Assembly: GCF_003952165.1 (NCBI RefSeq)
Contig: NZ_RXFT01000003.1
Coordinates: 186,001 to 250,000, forward strand
DNA length: 64,000 nt
Source: Variovorax guangxiensis
GTDB taxonomy: Bacteria; Pseudomonadota; Gammaproteobacteria; Burkholderiales; Burkholderiaceae_C
Reading direction: 5' to 3'
Of the stretch, positions 16,986-25,824 are shown in pieces (position 1 is the first letter of the stretch; the number at the start of each line of letters is the position of its first letter). The position numbers were made by a program, and so were the translations under genes. The notes beneath the pieces are model-generated. The model saw nothing but the letters and a program-made list of their open reading frames with translations, was not told the DNA's origin and did not search any database.

Positions 16986-17296
16986 ACAACCATCGGCGCA
17001 ACGTGCTTGGATGCCTGAGCGTGCTGGCATGGTTCCTGACGATGCCGGCTGTATTCGTAGCCGTTGGGGCCTTGGACCAGCGCAAGTTCCAGTCGATCTC
17101 TGACAACATCGCGCCGATCATCGCCACGATTCTCTTTGCGTGGGCGATCTGGATTTACTGGCGCTTCGTTCCGGGCGCTCCCCGGATCTGGCAGCGAATC
17201 GGCTATCTGGCTGCTTTCCTGATGGGGATGTGTCTGCTGGGGGTGAGCGCAATGTGGGTGACCTTCTGGGTCATGATGGCGATCCACGGTGCTTAG
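16982..17296 (+). CDS. Small membrane protein, unrecognised
   Basis: 104 residues from a GTG that overlaps the previous stop (GTGA). Three predicted helices: about 8-29, 45-62 and 73-98, with WRFVPGAPRIWQRI between the last two. No family recognised. Its coupling to the exported proteins suggests it is part of the same transcript, possibly a membrane partner. Confidence 0.6.
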   Translation: MNNHRRNVLGCLSVLAWFLTMPAVFVAVGALDQRKFQSISDNIAPIIATILFAWAIWIYWRFVPGAPRIWQRIGYLAAFLMGMCLLGVSAMWVTFWVMMAIHGA

Positions 17297-17400
17297 CGGA
17301 CGTACACCTGCACCAGACCGCCGAGGTATTCAGGACGGGGAGCAATTTCGGAAGCCATCTGGAACATCAACATGCAAGATCGATTAGCCGCAAGGACGAT

Positions 17401-17766
17401 ATGCACGAACTGATTGAGCGGTGGCACAAATTTGCCGGGCAGTCCAAAGAGGAAATTGCCGCCCAGTTCAATGACGAGACCCGCGCGCTCTTCGCGGAGT
17501 TTTTTACGAAGAGCTTCCATGACACCGGCCCTCAAGGTGCCCGATGGGCCTCGGCTGATGAATTTGCACAGTACGTTCTTGAACTCAGAGCCAACGAGAG
17601 GGCTTGGTCACGATACCTGGGTGACACCATCCTTCGAGCGCACGATCTCATGGAGGAAGGCCGGCTGGACGAGGCCAAGCAGGAATTGCGCACCTTCCAG
17701 GATATTTGTCCGTGGATCTTCTTTGCAGGCGTCGCCGAAACACAGTTGCAGAGCTTGCCCGACTAA
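17401..17766 (+). CDS. Hypothetical cytoplasmic protein
   Basis: 121 residues, helical, no signal peptide; start at ATG 17401 with AAGGA five bases upstream. It opens HELIERWHKFAGQSKEEIAA and ends AETQLQSLPD, with a Trp/Phe-rich helix near FQDICPWIFFAG. No family recognised. The 104-bp gap before it holds, on the minus strand, an open end reading EYLGGLVQVYVR-stop (17293-17358) that may be a gene remnant. Three bases separate it from the next gene. Confidence 0.55.
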   Translation: MHELIERWHKFAGQSKEEIAAQFNDETRALFAEFFTKSFHDTGPQGARWASADEFAQYVLELRANERAWSRYLGDTILRAHDLMEEGRLDEAKQELRTFQDICPWIFFAGVAETQLQSLPD

Positions 17767-17769
17767 CCT

Positions 17770-18219
17770 ATGCCCCTTCTCTTGCGCTACTCCCGCCTTC
17801 CGCTTTTCTGCCTGATGGCGCTCAGTTCTCTGGTGCACGCTGGAGATAAAAATTGCGATCTGGCAGCCCCGCCAAAAAGCGCCGCCATCAACAGCGTCCA
17901 CGGGTACTTCATATTCATGTTCCCCCGGAGCATCGCCTCGAACTACACCGGCTGCCGAACCATCTGGGGTGAGCGAGGAGAGGTGTTCATGACGGTGAAG
18001 TACGAGAACGGCCTCCCCTACACCCTGACGCAGTTCAATCCTGAAGATCGCAAGCCCGTACTTGAGTGCCGGTACAACAACAAGACGTTGAAGACAGCGC
18101 GGAAAGGTTGCCCGTCCTATGCGCGGATGGTTGAAGACGCCGCAAGAGAATGGCCATCCGTGGAAGAGAGCCAGCTGCTGCCTCTGCCAAGACCGGAGCA
18201 AGATCCGCGCAGAGATTGA
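17770..18219 (+). CDS. Hypothetical exported protein, four cysteines
   Basis: 149 residues. Signal peptide to about residue 24 (LSSLVHA^GD). The mature part carries four Cys (KNCDL, TGCRTIW, LECRYN, KGCPSY) that could make two disulfides, and a beta-rich middle (RGEVFMTVKYENGLPYTLTQF). Not one of the OmpA-like family and not recognised. Last gene of the accessory run before the high-GC core resumes. Confidence 0.62.
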   Translation: MPLLLRYSRLPLFCLMALSSLVHAGDKNCDLAAPPKSAAINSVHGYFIFMFPRSIASNYTGCRTIWGERGEVFMTVKYENGLPYTLTQFNPEDRKPVLECRYNNKTLKTARKGCPSYARMVEDAAREWPSVEESQLLPLPRPEQDPRRD

Positions 18220-18302
18220 GCCGGAGGCGTTGGCCTCAAGAGCACCTCACCCCACGGGACAAGGCATCGCCAACTGCGTCTCCGGCGCAACCGCCGCCCC
18301 CA

Positions 18303-18593
18303 TCAAAGCTCATTGCAATAGCAACTGACAGGCGCCCCAGCCAGCTCACCCGCCATCGTGTCCCAAGCACCGGACGCCACCACGCCCGCGATATGAGCCT
18401 CATGCTTGCTCCGTGACTCCCACGACTCGACCAGCGTGAACACGCAGTCGTTGTCGGCGCGCCCGAACAGTTGCACGCCACGGCACCCATCCGCCGATGG
18501 CAGCGACTGCTTGACCTGCTGCATGAGTTCGGCGAACGCGGATGCGCGCTCGGGCTTGGCTTCGAAAGTGATGATGACGTTGATCGGGTTCAT
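18303..18593 (-). CDS. Antibiotic biosynthesis monooxygenase-family protein
   Basis: 96 residues, ferredoxin-like ABM fold: INVIITFEAKPERASAFAELM opening, a GCRGVQLFGRADN strand, FTLVESWESRSKHEAHIAG and a short C-terminus. These small dimers act as cofactor-free monooxygenases or quinone-related enzymes. It lies 155 bp downstream of an AraC regulator on the same strand, which may control it. Confidence 0.88.
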   Translation of the reverse strand: MNPINVIITFEAKPERASAFAELMQQVKQSLPSADGCRGVQLFGRADNDCVFTLVESWESRSKHEAHIAGVVASGAWDTMAGELAGAPVSCYCNEL

Positions 18594-18748
18594 GAGAATT
18601 TCTTTGTCGTTTGCTTGAAGAAAAAGGCAGACGGCAGGTTAGCCAGCGCCCTCCCCCGCGCCAAGGCGCGAAGCTGCGAAGAAATTGACCATGGCTGCGA
18701 AAGACGCAGCCGCCCCCACGTCGGTGAGTCAATCAGTCAGTCAAGCAA

Positions 18749-19687
18749 TCAGCCCGACTGAACGCGCCGCACGTACTCGGCCGGCGTTGCCTCGAAGCGC
18801 CTGCGAAACGCGCGATTGAAATGCGCCGCGCTCTCGAACCCCACCTTCGCAGCCGCATCGCCGGGCCGCAGCCCCTCGCCCAGCATCAGCGTGCGCGCCT
18901 CTTCCAGGCGCAGGTCGCGAATGCAGCGCATCGGCGTGACTCCGGCCACCTCGCGAAAACTGTGCGCGAAGTGCGAAGGGCTCATATGCACGTGGCTGGC
19001 AATCTCGGCCACCGACAGTGGCCGGCCCAGATGGCGGCGCATGAAGGCGATGGCCGTCTGTATGCGTGCACCGGCCTTGGTAACAGCGCCCGCACTGCGA
19101 ATGGCGGCCGCGGCCTCGGAGCGCAGCAGCCGCAGCACGATTTCTTCGACCGTCAGCGGCGCGAGCGTGCGGCGATCGACCGGGTCGTCGGCCGACAGCA
19201 GCAGGCGGGCGAAGGCTTCAACCACCTCCTGCCCCACCGCAGCCGTGAAGTTCTCGGTCACACGGGCGGGCTCGGCCAGCGTGCCGCTTTCTGCCAGCGC
19301 GACAAAAGACTTCACCAGCATGTCGGGCGGCAGGTCGAGATGAATCGCGAGGTACGGATGCTCGGCGCTCGCCTCAACGACCGTGCCGAGGCATGCGACC
19401 TCGGCCCCGAGCACCAGGCACTGCGTGGCGCCGTAGTCGAGCGAACGACCGTCGCCACCGAGGTGCGCGGTCTTGCGGCCCTGCAAGACCACCACCACGC
19501 CCGGCGTGAGGCGCTGGGTTTTCTCGTAGCGCACCGGACGCGAGAACCGGTAGCAGCGCAGCCCCGGATACAGCGCGTCGATGCGGCCGTCCGCAGGGGT
19601 TCGCGCCGCGACCATGTCGCGCAGACGGGCCCAGGCGGCGCTGGCAATGGCCTCGGGCTTGTTGTCGGCGACGGGCGCGGCTGGCAT
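18749..19687 (-). CDS. AraC family transcriptional regulator
   Basis: 312 residues. N-terminal AraC-type cupin of the PF06719 kind (ALYPGLRCYRFSRPVRYEK, then HLGGDGRSLDYGATQCLVLG) and a C-terminal double helix-turn-helix (LSVAEIASHVHMSPSHFAHS, then GDAAAKVGFESAAHFNRAFR). The AraC_N subgroup often controls oxidoreductase or detoxification genes; the small monooxygenase gene downstream is the obvious candidate here. Confidence 0.92.
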   Translation of the reverse strand: MPAAPVADNKPEAIASAAWARLRDMVAARTPADGRIDALYPGLRCYRFSRPVRYEKTQRLTPGVVVVLQGRKTAHLGGDGRSLDYGATQCLVLGAEVACLGTVVEASAEHPYLAIHLDLPPDMLVKSFVALAESGTLAEPARVTENFTAAVGQEVVEAFARLLLSADDPVDRRTLAPLTVEEIVLRLLRSEAAAAIRSAGAVTKAGARIQTAIAFMRRHLGRPLSVAEIASHVHMSPSHFAHSFREVAGVTPMRCIRDLRLEEARTLMLGEGLRPGDAAAKVGFESAAHFNRAFRRRFEATPAEYVRRVQSG

Positions 19688-19793
19688 CGGCTTTGTTGTG
19701 GGGAGAAGAAGAGAAAGAAGAAAACAAGCGCGATGCGCAGCGTTGCCGGTCGGCCGGCGCGTGCCCGTTGCCGGGGTGCGCGGCTGGCGCTAT

Positions 19794-20105
19794 TTATTGA
19801 GTGCTGTCGACGTTCTGTCGCAGCGCTTCGCGCACTGCGCTGGTGGCGCCGTTGACGGTATCGATGCGCGCCGTCAGCGCATCGTTGAGCACACCGAGCA
19901 AGGCGCTCAGCTCGGTGCGGCTGGGGGTGAGCTCCTCGCTGTCGTTCAGGGCGCTGGTGTCGACGAGCTTCCTGAGCGCGGCGTAGGCGCGCATTACGTC
20001 GTTGAGGGTGTCGGCGTCGTCGCAGGCTTGTAGGGCGAGGTCGTCGAGGGTGGAGGATGTGGATCGAGCGCTCGACTGCGCTGACGCGGATGCAGATTCA
20101 GCCAT
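19794..20105 (-). CDS. Hypothetical protein, Ala/Ser-rich
   Basis: 103 residues starting at ATG 20103-20105 (MAESASASAQSSARS). No signal, no membrane segment. Helical, with repeated DD/LN motifs (LALQACDDADTLNDVMRAYA). Base composition and codon use match the core. Likely real but of unknown function. An upstream extension in frame is not supported. Confidence 0.6.
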   Translation of the reverse strand: MAESASASAQSSARSTSSTLDDLALQACDDADTLNDVMRAYAALRKLVDTSALNDSEELTPSRTELSALLGVLNDALTARIDTVNGATSAVREALRQNVDSTQ

Positions 20106-20418
20106 GTATGGCCTCCCAGAACTTCGGTTTTGCAACAACCGCCGCAACCGCTTCCAAACGATGGCGGCAGCTCGAACGGGTTGGAAGACCGGGAAGCTCT
20201 GACGAGAACCGGCAAGGCTCGCGCCTTCCCGTTCGAGCCGCCAAAACTGGAGGCGCAAACAGAAAAGCCGCAGACCATGTGCGGTGTTGCGGCTTTCGTC
20301 GCAGAACTTCGACGGGCTTCCAAACCCGGTCGCGCCTTTTGGCACGACAAAGCAGTATATCTAGCAGCGATCTCGATAACCTAGTGGTTCGAGCAAATAG
20401 CGTGCAGGAATTTCCGCA
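20106..20418. other. Gene-free stretch with inverted repeats, left edge of RM island
   Basis: No coding gene seen. It holds an imperfect inverted repeat, GGCGGCAGCTCGAACGGG (20163-20180) against CTTCCCGTTCGAGCCGCC (20225-20242), and a shorter one AAAGCCGCA (20264-20272) / TGCGGCTTT (20288-20296). The composition falls in GC toward the methyltransferase gene. Confidence 0.5.
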
Positions 20419-21642
20419 CTACGCCAATTCCATAGGGGCCGAAGCATAGAGAAAGCCCCTCCCAGTGCCGGGATGCGGCACGTGATCTCCAGCAAGTGCC
20501 AAGTACTTAGTGGGCACTGGTGCGACCACTTCTGAGACTGGACATCCACGGCGACGTCGAACAGCCAGACGAGGTGTTTCGCGTACCGGCTTATCAAAGA
20601 ATTGCTCTCGCATAGCACGGGCCAGAATTTCCCCAAGAAGGCTAGGTACGGCATTACCTATTTGACGTTGCACCTCGGTACGGCCGCCAGTAATCACGAT
20701 GTCTTTCGGGAAGGTCTGCAGCCGCGCCAATTCTTGAGCACTCAGCTTCCTATTTGTCCAATGAAAAGGGCCCGTTGCAGGGCCTGGTTGAGCCTGAATC
20801 GTCCAAGCGGGTCGATCCTTAGCGAGTTTCAATAGGAAATTCCAGTAGCGACGTCGCCAACCAAAAAGCGGCTCACCGCCCATGCGGTCGGTATGCCAGA
20901 GATAATTCATACCCTCCGGGATTGATGGCAGAAGATCCGCCCATTTCCCTGAGATTGCCAAATCCTCATCAGTTCGAGGCACCGATCCTCCAATCGCATC
21001 CCACGCCGTCATCCATCGTTCCACCCCTGCTGCCTTGTTGCCAACTTCAGCATGAGTCGGGGATGGCGTCACAAAGCGTCTCCCATCCCGCGAGGCAATC
21101 ACAAACACACGCGTGCGAGTCTGAGGAACGCCATAGTCAGCAGCGTTGAGCGTAATGACTACCGGTCGGTATCTTGATTTTGTGGAAGCATTAATTCGCT
21201 CTACCGCCGCCAACAACAGCTTCAGCCCTTCATCTTTTCCACTAAAGCCTAGGCCCTCAACATTCTCAAGAAGAAATGCCTTTGGCCGAACTTCCTCCAG
21301 CACACGCAGGTACCCAGATAAGGTACTGGCGCGAGGGTCATCCAGGCGAAGACTACTACCGTTCTTCCACCAGCCGCTCTTTGAAAATGGCTGGCATGGC
21401 GGCCCTCCGATGAGAACGTCCACGGCACCTGCGCGGAGGCCTCCAGCCTTGAGAATCTCTTTAGTTGGAGTGTCCAAGAGATCTGCTTCTAGGACGGGCC
21501 AGTTGCGGCTAGCACGCAAACTCTTGCAGCACTGATGATCAAACTCGAGCGCGACTCGAGTCTCGAAACCGGCGGCTTCGAAGCCATAGTCCAAGCCCCC
21601 GACTCCGGTAAATAAACTAAGGACTGACAGTTGAGTTGTCAC
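20419..21642 (-). CDS. DNA (cytosine-5) methyltransferase, type II RM modification subunit
   Basis: 407 residues from a GTG start that overlaps the upstream nuclease stop (GTGA). The conserved C5-methyltransferase blocks are in order: FTGVGG at 11-16 (AdoMet), PPCQ at 81-84 with catalytic Cys83, ENVEG at 126-130, QTRTR at 174-178, and GNAV at 329-332. Protects host DNA from the partner nuclease. Clearly lower GC and different codon use than the flanks, a sign of transfer. Recognition site not predictable here. Confidence 0.95.
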   Translation of the reverse strand: MTTQLSVLSLFTGVGGLDYGFEAAGFETRVALEFDHQCCKSLRASRNWPVLEADLLDTPTKEILKAGGLRAGAVDVLIGGPPCQPFSKSGWWKNGSSLRLDDPRASTLSGYLRVLEEVRPKAFLLENVEGLGFSGKDEGLKLLLAAVERINASTKSRYRPVVITLNAADYGVPQTRTRVFVIASRDGRRFVTPSPTHAEVGNKAAGVERWMTAWDAIGGSVPRTDEDLAISGKWADLLPSIPEGMNYLWHTDRMGGEPLFGWRRRYWNFLLKLAKDRPAWTIQAQPGPATGPFHWTNRKLSAQELARLQTFPKDIVITGGRTEVQRQIGNAVPSLLGEILARAMREQFFDKPVRETPRLAVRRRRGCPVSEVVAPVPTKYLALAGDHVPHPGTGRGFLYASAPMELA

Positions 21643-22787
21643 TGTTTTGCTACCGCTCGAAAAACATCTACGGGATCCATTGCCCACCCTGTACCAACCT
21701 TCAAGTTGTTCTGAATACGACCGACACACTTCCCATGAGCAGGAAGACTTGATGTCAGCGCGAACCGAAATTCCCATCGCTCAGTGATTGAATGAAGGCA
21801 GGCAGCCAAGATATTGAAATCGTCAGGGCGGTAGTACCGGGAACACGGATCACTCTTCGAGGCTCGAGTCCTCTGGAAATCAACCCTTGGTGTTCCATCA
21901 CTGGTAGTAGTACGCAGCGCGTTCTTGCATTCAATGAGCATCGGCTCGCTTCCCCTATACCGAAGAGTGATATCTGGCTTGCCTTCTTCATCGAGCCTTT
22001 TGCAGTCCTCCACACCCGGCACGCTGGAGAGCAAGCGCTCCAGATGGTGCTCCGCGACCCAACCTCTCACCGCCATCTTTAGCCGACGGGCTCCTTGGAT
22101 TAGGTCAAGAATGGCTTCACCGGAAAGTTCGAGTTCAGTGGCAAGCGTGTGAGGCGTCACAGCAGCACGAAGTACTGGGTTTCCCAGAAATTGCTCCGCC
22201 AAGAGCTGACGATGCCCGGGGTCAAGTCCAAGTGCGAGTCGTTCGAATCGCACAAGATCTGCCACCCTACGCTTAGTCACGCCGACGAGCACTTCAACCG
22301 GCTCGCCGTCCCTCTTCGAGCTATCACGTTCCCAAGCATGCCAAGCATTCCTCTGCACAGCTTCGACATGACTTCGCTTGAATTCGAGACTGATGAACAT
22401 CTTCGTCCCGTCATGCAGAACGGGGTCCGCAGCCACCACGACTTCTCGCTCTAAGTCGACACCAACAAAAATCGTTGTTATCAATCGCGAAGGATCGCGT
22501 TCAAGAGGCAAGATGGCTTTGGGGTCACTCCCATACTTGATCTGAAAACGATGCTCGTCCTGAGGGCGATTCAGGGTCTCCTTGGAGTTCGCAAGGAACG
22601 CATAAACAAGCACGCCATGCCGCTCGCCGAGTTCGGTCTCATAGACGATCAAGAAAGGAGCGTGGTCTGGCTCGCTTGCCCAAAGCACTGCACATCCGCC
22701 GAGAGTTAGCCCCTCTATCAAGAAGTTCAGCAACTTTGCCTTTGAGGCTCGTTGAACACCCCACTTTTTGTAATCGAACTCAAGCAT
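21639..22787 (-). CDS. Putative type II restriction endonuclease
   Basis: 382 residues. Unrecognised N-terminal ~240 residues, then a PD-(D/E)xK core: GKPDITLRYRG with Asp272 and LIECKNAL with Glu286 and Lys288, the spacing of the nuclease metal site. Its stop is coupled to the methyltransferase start, the strongest argument for a restriction role. Low GC relative to flanks. No C-protein-like regulator is visible upstream. An alternative is a modification-dependent or Holliday-type nuclease, but the neighbour argues for restriction. Confidence 0.75.
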   Translation of the reverse strand: MLEFDYKKWGVQRASKAKLLNFLIEGLTLGGCAVLWASEPDHAPFLIVYETELGERHGVLVYAFLANSKETLNRPQDEHRFQIKYGSDPKAILPLERDPSRLITTIFVGVDLEREVVVAADPVLHDGTKMFISLEFKRSHVEAVQRNAWHAWERDSSKRDGEPVEVLVGVTKRRVADLVRFERLALGLDPGHRQLLAEQFLGNPVLRAAVTPHTLATELELSGEAILDLIQGARRLKMAVRGWVAEHHLERLLSSVPGVEDCKRLDEEGKPDITLRYRGSEPMLIECKNALRTTTSDGTPRVDFQRTRASKSDPCSRYYRPDDFNILAACLHSITERWEFRFALTSSLPAHGKCVGRIQNNLKVGTGWAMDPVDVFRAVAKQ

Positions 22788-23132
22788 GGGCGAAGTAAGA
22801 CTGGCAGAGTTTTCGGAGGAAGAAACTGGATGAATTTACAGTATAGAGGTAAGTGCCTGCCGTATTTTTTCACACGCTCAGTCGCCCTAAGAAATATGTG
22901 CCAGAGCAGCAACACGAACCAAAGCCGGGCGCAATCCATGGGATGAGCCAGCATTTGTCATTGCACCAGCATTTAACAAACCTCATCTGCTGGATTGGCG
23001 CACCTGCTGCTTTAGAACACTACTCGCATCTTGCGATATTTGCATTCCGAGCAACTATCTTCTGCCCCATCCCCCATTTATCCGCAAAGATAACCGCAAG
23101 ACACTCCTCCCCATCCAAGAAGGAGTGCCCTC
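22788..23132. other. Gene-free intergenic region between RM system and MFS gene
   Basis: A 345-bp low-GC stretch between the divergent nuclease and MFS genes. No convincing coding sequence: reading frames are short and lack family character. It must hold the promoters of both. Just before the MFS start is the hairpin annotated at 23102. Confidence 0.6.
23102..23127 (+). promoter_or_regulatory. Hairpin that buries the Shine-Dalgarno sequence of the MFS gene
   Basis: CACTCCT (23102-23108) and AGGAGTG (23121-23127) form a perfect 7-bp stem with a 12-nt loop. The right arm contains the AGGAG of the MFS gene, six bases before its ATG at 23133. The structure should lower translation unless opened; the trigger is unknown. 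Confidence 0.5.
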
Positions 23133-24335
23133 ATGCCCATCGCCCTACTAGCGCTAACCCTCAGCGCCTTCGCCATCGGAACGACAGAGTTCGTCATCGT
23201 TGGCCTCATCCCCACAGTCGCTGCCGACCTCAACATCGGCTTCCCCTCCGCCGGCCTGCTGGTCAGCCTCTATGCACTGGGCGTCGCCATCGGCGCGCCG
23301 GTGCTCACCGCGCTCACGGGCAAGCTGCCACGCAAGGCGCTGCTGCTCGGGCTGATGGCGCTGTTCACGCTCGGCAATCTGCTGGCGTGGCAGGCGCCGA
23401 GCTATGAGTCGCTGATTGCCGCCCGCGTGCTCACGGGGCTGGCGCACGGGGTGTTCTTCTCCATCGGCTCGACGATTGCCACCGGCCTGGTGCCGAAGGA
23501 AAAGGCGGCGAGCGCCATCGCGATCATGTTCACGGGCCTCACGGTGGCGCTGGTCACGGGCGTGCCGCTGGGTACGTTCATCGGGCAGCACTTCGGCTGG
23601 CGCGAGACTTTCCTGGCGGTGTCTGCCCTGGGCGTGATCGCGTTCATCGGCAGCTGGGTCTTCGTGCCCGGCAACATCCGCCACACGCCGCCGGCCTCGC
23701 TGGCGCAGCAGGCGAAGGTGCTGGCCGAGCCGCGTCTGCTGCTGGTGTATGCGAAGACGGCCATCGGCTATGGCGGCTCGTTCATTCCGTTCACGTTTCT
23801 CGCGCCGATCCTCACGGAGGTGTCGGGCTTCAGCGCCGGCGCCGTGGGCTGGGTGATGCTGGTTTACGGCGTTTCGGTGGCGGTGGGCAACATCTGGGGC
23901 GGCAAGCTGGCCGACCGCAAGGGCCCGATTCCGGCGCTGAAGATCATCTTCGCGCTGCTGGCCGCGGTGCTGCTGCTGTTCAACTTCGCGGCGCCGCACA
24001 AGTGGCTGGCGCTGCTGGCGGTGCTGATGTGGGGCGCGGTGGCGTTCGGCAACGTGCCTGGCCTGCAGGTGTACGTGGTGAAGCAGGCCGAACGCTTCAC
24101 GCCGCAGGCGGTCGACGTGGCCTCGGGCCTGAACATCGCGGCCTTCAACCTGGGCATTGCCGGTGCGGCCTGGGCCGGGGGGCTGATCGTGACGCACCTG
24201 GGGCTGATGCACACGCCGTGGATCGGTGCGCTGGTGGTGCTGGTGTCGCTGGCCCTCACGCAATGGAGCGGCACGCTCGACCGCCGCGCAGGCATTCCGG
24301 TGCGCGCCTCGGGGCCCGTGCCGGTCGGGCACTGA
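23133..24335 (+). CDS. MFS transporter, DHA1/AraJ-YdhP type
   Basis: 400 residues, 12 helices. It opens [20 protein letters not shown], the signature of the AraJ/YdhP/SotB group, with [14 protein letters not shown] after helix 2 and [13 protein letters not shown] in helix 4. Likely exports sugars or drugs; substrate unknown. Reads into a dkgB-like gene 46 bp downstream. Confidence 0.92.
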   Translation: MPIALLALTLSAFAIGTTEFVIVGLIPTVAADLNIGFPSAGLLVSLYALGVAIGAPVLTALTGKLPRKALLLGLMALFTLGNLLAWQAPSYESLIAARVLTGLAHGVFFSIGSTIATGLVPKEKAASAIAIMFTGLTVALVTGVPLGTFIGQHFGWRETFLAVSALGVIAFIGSWVFVPGNIRHTPPASLAQQAKVLAEPRLLLVYAKTAIGYGGSFIPFTFLAPILTEVSGFSAGAVGWVMLVYGVSVAVGNIWGGKLADRKGPIPALKIIFALLAAVLLLFNFAAPHKWLALLAVLMWGAVAFGNVPGLQVYVVKQAERFTPQAVDVASGLNIAAFNLGIAGAAWAGGLIVTHLGLMHTPWIGALVVLVSLALTQWSGTLDRRAGIPVRASGPVPVGH

Positions 24336-24381
24336 ACTTCTTTCCTCCTCTCTTTCCTTTCTGAACTCACAAGGACAAACC

Positions 24382-25196
24382 ATGAACACGAACAATCCCA
24401 TTCCCGCCTTCGGCCTCGGCACCTTCCGCCTGAAGGGCCAGGTGGTCATCGACTCGGTGAAGAACGGCCTCGACGTGGGCTACCGCGCCATCGACACGGC
24501 GCAGATCTACGGCAACGAGGCCGAGGTGGGCCAGGCGATCGCCGAAAGCGGCGTGGCCCGCGAGAGCCTCTTCATCACCACCAAGATCTGGACCGACAAC
24601 TACGCCAAGAGCAAGCTGGTGCCCAGCCTGAAGGAAAGCCTCGCGAAGCTGCGCACAAACCAAGTCGACCTGACGCTGATCCACTGGCCCTCGCCCGGCA
24701 ACGCGGTGCCGGTGGCCGAGTTCATGGGCGCGCTGGCCGAGGCCAAGGCGCAGGGGCTCACCAGGCACATCGGCGTGTCGAACTTCAACATCGCGCTGAT
24801 GAAGGAAGCCATCGCGGCCGTGGGCGCGCAGAACATCGCCACCAACCAGATCGAGCTGCACCCCTATCTGCAGAACCGGAAGGTGGCCGAGTTCGCGAAG
24901 AGCGCGGGCATCCACATCACGTCTTACATGACGCTGGCCTACGGCAAGGTGCTCAACGCCCGGTCGTCGAGGCGATTGCCAAGGCGCGCAACGCCACCGC
25001 CGCACAGGTGGTGCTGGCGTGGGCGATGCAGCTGGGCTACGCGGTGATTCCGTCGTCCACCAGGCGCGCGAACCTCGAAGGCAACCTGAAGGCGCTGCAG
25101 CTGAAGCTGACGGACGCTGAGATGGCGCAGATCGCGGCGCTCGACCGCAATGAGCGGCTCACAGACCCGGCCGGTCTGTCGCCGGCCTGGGACTGA
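24382..25196 (+). pseudogene. dkgB: 2,5-diketo-D-gluconate reductase B-like aldo/keto reductase, frameshifted
   Basis: Closely follows the E. coli DkgB pattern: [32 protein letters not shown] with the catalytic Tyr, [19 protein letters not shown]. After TLAYGKVLN (24957) the frame is lost. The remainder, [20 protein letters not shown] through WD, continues one frame over from 24960 to the TGA at 25194-25196. Restoring one base near 24958 would give a normal ~271-residue enzyme. Either a recent natural lesion or a sequencing error; the rest shows no decay. Confidence 0.85.
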
Positions 25197-25219
25197 ACTC
25201 CCTTCACGCTTGCTTCCCG

Positions 25220-25768
25220 TCAGCCTGCGTTGCCTACGGGCCTGAACCCCCAGGCCTGCGCCCGGAACCCGGTGAAGCTGATGGGCCCGGCCACGGCGCT
25301 GGCTTCCACCTTGTTGTCGGTGAGCCCGATGACCAGCGGCGCGTTCGAGTTGCTCGCCCCGAGCTTGCTCTGGATGTACCAGTAGCCGGGCTCCTCGGTG
25401 GACAGCAGGCTCCAGAGTTGCCTGTCGGCATTGGCCAGGTCGACGGACGTCATCACGACGGGCGTGGGGACGACCGTGGAGCCGGGCTGCAGCGTCAGGA
25501 CGAACCTGGTGTCCATCAGCGTCTGCAGGTACCACCAGCCCGGCGCATCGGGCGAGGGAACGAACAGCCATTGCTGGTTGCCGGCCTGCGGCACCTTGAG
25601 CGTGTAGCCGATGACGCCAGCGCCCTTGGCGGGGTTGTTGCCGCTCACGTCCAGCACATAGTGGCCGTCGGGCAGGTACTGGATGTTGTACGGACCGAGG
25701 TCCAGCTTCTCGATGGGAATCGCGGGTGAGGATGCTGGCGCTGCAGCACCTTTTGAGGTGATCGACAT
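25220..25768 (-). CDS. Ricin B-like lectin-domain protein
   Basis: 182 residues, no signal peptide. A beta-trefoil RICIN-type pattern: YNIQYLPDGHYVLDVSGNN, NQQWLFVPSPDAPGWWYLQT, RQLWSLLSTEEPGYWYIQS. Repeated Q-x-W motifs mark each lobe. ATG at 25766-25768 has AGGAG upstream. It lies 56 bp downstream of the patatin gene and reads the same way, so the lectin may direct the phospholipase or act beside it. Confidence 0.75.
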   Translation of the reverse strand: MSITSKGAAAPASSPAIPIEKLDLGPYNIQYLPDGHYVLDVSGNNPAKGAGVIGYTLKVPQAGNQQWLFVPSPDAPGWWYLQTLMDTRFVLTLQPGSTVVPTPVVMTSVDLANADRQLWSLLSTEEPGYWYIQSKLGASNSNAPLVIGLTDNKVEASAVAGPISFTGFRAQAWGFRPVGNAG

Positions 25769-25824
25769 CGTCGTTTCTCCTTTCCTGGAATGCGTTTGCT
25801 TTCTTGCCTGCTTGCAGGTGGTGC

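Noticed and set aside
20281..20345. tRNA-like end as an integration site near the RM island
   Set aside because: The sequence lacks a T-psi-C loop and CCA end, so I do not call it an attachment site.
22727..22954. 75-residue minus-strand frame upstream of the nuclease gene
   Set aside because: It would overlap the nuclease start, has no helix-turn-helix of a C protein and no ribosome binding site.
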